From: Emiliania huxleyi CCMP1516 | Lineage: Eukaryota; Haptophyta; Isochrysidales; Noelaerhabdaceae | Length of the DNA stretch: 64,000 bases | Direction: 5' to 3' | Assembly (NCBI RefSeq): GCF_000372725.1 | Contig: NW_005201412.1 | Location: 128,231 to 192,230 of the forward strand | Shown here: one piece after another, positions 62,501-64,000 of the stretch | Position numbering within the stretch: the first letter of the stretch is position 1 | Layout of the letters: each line of letters begins with the position of its first letter | The notes under the pieces: model-generated | What the model was told of the DNA's origin: nothing | What the model saw: only the letters and a program-made list of their open reading frames with translations | The model's database searches: none | Program-made: the position numbers and the translations under genes

Positions 62501-63053
62501 CGCGCAGTACGTGGGCGATTGTCCGCACTACTGGACCGCCGGCGGCGACTGTGCCGTGTGCGGACTCACGCACCCCGCCCCAGACCCGGCCCTCGCGCCG
62601 GGGCCGGGCGCGGCGCCGCGCGTCTTCTCGTCGCGTTGCCCCAAGTGCCGCTACGAGTGGAGGTTCGAGGCGGCGGCGCAAGAGGGGCAGGGGCAGTTTT
62701 ATCGCTGCCCGCAGTGCGGCAACATCGAGCAGGGCAGGCCGCCGTCCCGCTCCGCGCTCGGCCTGCTCTCAACCTGCTTCTCGCGACGCGGCGTGTCTCG
62801 CGGCAGCGCCGACGACGACAAAAAGGCGTCGACGCGCGCCCTCGCACTCGCGCTGGCGGGCCGGACTTCAACGGGGTCGGCGCCTCAGCTGCCCAGCTTG
62901 CGTGAGGGCCTCTCGTCATCTTTGCTCGTCAGCTCGCGCTCGTCGACCGCGCAGGGCGAGGGCGCCGCACACGCCGCGGCGCGCGAGGCGGGTTCGCGGC
63001 GGCGCCGGTCGAGTGCAGTTGAACTTCGGACCGTCACGAGGGCGCTGGTGTAG
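59516..63053 (+). CDS. Pentameric ligand-gated channel-like protein, two extracellular-type domains and a zinc ribbon
   Basis: From ATG 59516 (MPQWYAALIDHG). First region: ADHLWSPRLFISNLVQEGSL, then VWVEHRMRVHGQLLVLH, like a Cys-loop receptor extracellular domain; it ends with TAQIYLERITDERHYRV and a charged linker. A second domain starts near 60920 (VHLRLDVVR), with exons 61022-61313, 61392-61560, from 61648, 61801-62243 and 62310-63053. It reads LLDHAFTAEVFVELVWRDAS, WRAQLNLRNLMHETDAERWY, GIFREHFELHHFPVDAQDLA, YVLAPHIFYQ. Membrane helices follow: SYYTTHVALPLFMITSALSA, RLSITLVLLLTISTFRDTVN, FSLSLVLATVTIVQNVTVGS, and a fourth, FLCFWVLWGACNAYAAV. The tail has CPKCRYEWRFE...YRCPQCGN, a zinc ribbon. 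Exons in 60230-60480 and their phases are approximate; it may be two genes. Confidence 0.7.
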
Positions 63054-63550
63054 TAGAGGGCCGAGTTTCTAGCTCACACGTGCTCACCGTGATATATAAT
63101 AAGTGTACCCTAAGTTTCTCCGAGACCTCGCGAACGGGCAGTTATTCACACCTCGGCAGTGCGTGGTTTGGGCCAGTTTGGGCAGGGCAGCTGCAGTGTG
63201 GGTTTCACACCCGGGGCAGGTAGGGGATCGGGCAGGGCAGTTGTGCGGCAGTGTGCGGGCAGGGCAGTACGGCAGGGCAGGGCAGGCGACGAGCCACGAC
63301 CAACGGCAACGCGCCCGAGTTACCTCCTGTGTCCTGAGATCCGTCTCGTGCGTCGTGGTGATCTGCTGACCTGCTTTGCGGTTTTGTTGGTCAACTCTGC
63401 CACCAGAAAAAAACGACCCAAGGTGCACGCTAGCGGCCACCGGGAGTACAGCGATGCGACGGCGACGCGGAGACCTCTAGGCAGCGGCACCGGAGCCGCA
63501 GCCGGCTCGTTGTCCGCCCGGCAGGCACCGCCGCGCCAGAAACGCGTCGA
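63054..63550. other. Intergenic with GGGCAGGGCAG repeats
   Basis: GGGCAGGGCAG-type units cluster at 63180-63292. No gene. Confidence 0.45.
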
Positions 63551-64000
63551 TCTCCGCCGCCACGCGGGCCGGCCATCAGTGCAGCCAAGGGTCAGCAGGG
63601 AGGTGCGGTCGCGGAATTTGCCCCTCAGGGCGCAGAGCAGCAGCAGCAGGGCGCATACAACTACTACAGCTCGTGAACCTGCTGCGGCGCGGGCGACCGC
63701 TGCCGGGACGCGCGGCTGGGGCAGTGCGCCGACCGATACGGCAGACCGAAGGCTCCGGTGGGCTTCACCGGCGATGCGGCCGAGGACGCCACCTCCGGTC
63801 TCCTCGGGTGGGTGGACAACTTCAAGCCTCCAGTTACCGTCAGCGTCGGCCTAAAGTTCAGACTGACGGGCTCATCGCGAACGTGCGACTGCTACACTTG
63901 CGCCGGCGATCCGTGCTCCCCCTCCTCGGGCAGCTCTACCCACCGCTGCAGCACCTGCGGCCCCTCAACCGCCCACTGCAGCGGCAGCCGCGACTCGAAA
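63551..64000 (+). CDS. Partial Cys-rich ORF running off the right edge
   Basis: One plus frame gives AAKGQQGGAVAEFAPQGAEQ up to GAYNYYSS, then TGA at 63674. The same frame then stays open to the window end with TCCGAGDRCRDARLGQCADR, GRPKAPVGFTGDAAEDATSG, TCDCYTCAGDPCSPSSG. The many spaced cysteines look non-random. Either two exons meet near 63674, or the TGA is the stop of one gene and chance sequence follows, or it is recoded. Not recognised. Confidence 0.25.

Noticed and set aside
63674-63676. In-frame TGA as selenocysteine codon
   Set aside because: No SECIS-like element can be seen before the window ends and the reading frame is not tied to a known selenoprotein.

Overview
The window reads as nuclear DNA of a GC-rich, intron-bearing alga with a secondary plastid. 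A haptophyte fits best; other secondary-plastid algae are not excluded. Reasons: many short introns, a large share with GC-AG borders; nuclear genes with plastid-type N-terminal leaders (PDZ protein, SufD, a two-pass membrane protein, a MATE transporter); a eukaryotic chromatin remodeller, ALG12, CstF-50 and a pentameric ligand-gated channel; and abundant microsatellites. Two 100-base N runs (3580-3679, 36291-36390) show this is a draft assembly. All identities come from reading motifs by eye; no search was run. Splice sites are predictions, and coordinates may be off by a base or so at some exon edges.

Layout. 1-2.1 kb: repeats and a MITE-like element. 2.1-9 kb: rhodanese-like protein, MaoC-like hydratase, homeodomain-Myb protein, ankyrin protein, pentapeptide exon, proline-rich cell-wall-type protein and a broken member of a dispersed family. 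9.7-21.6 kb: sulfotransferase, unknown Cys-rich protein, a glycosyltransferase diverging from a fucosyltransferase-like gene, CS-domain protein, ALG12, MATE transporter. 23-32 kb: quinone oxidoreductase, a 14-exon SNF2 remodeller with two PHD fingers and a MYND finger, then two unknown ORFs. 33.9-38.8 kb: plastid PDZ protein, tRNA dimethylallyltransferase (interrupted by a gap), lipid kinase. 39-49.5 kb: accessory DNA with two copies of a helicase-bearing element remnant, a 1.33-kb near-identical tandem duplication, an acidic 249-residue ORF and minisatellites. 49.5-54.3 kb: unknown multi-exon gene and SufD. 54.8-58.2 kb: repeat copies, a plastid membrane protein and a third helicase-element copy in reverse. 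58.3-64 kb: CstF-50, a channel-like gene and the start of an unfinished Cys-rich ORF.

The most striking signal is in the introns. At least fifteen, in eight or more unrelated genes, contain short tandem repeats, mostly with a 10-11-nt unit. Most also have directly repeated copies (about 9-27 nt) of the neighbouring exon. Donor and acceptor often fall at the same point of the two copies (AG|GC or AG|GT), so splicing removes one copy plus the filler. One SufD intron has telomere-like TTAGGG filler between perfect 27-nt repeats. This looks like a wave of recent intron gain (introner-like insertion, or patch duplication during break repair).

The genes do not form one pathway. They are a typical eukaryotic mix: N-glycan assembly and decoration (ALG12, fucosyltransferase-like, sulfotransferase, glycosyltransferase), gene expression (SNF2, CstF-50, tRNA modification, homeodomain-Myb) and plastid maintenance (SufD, PDZ, membrane proteins).
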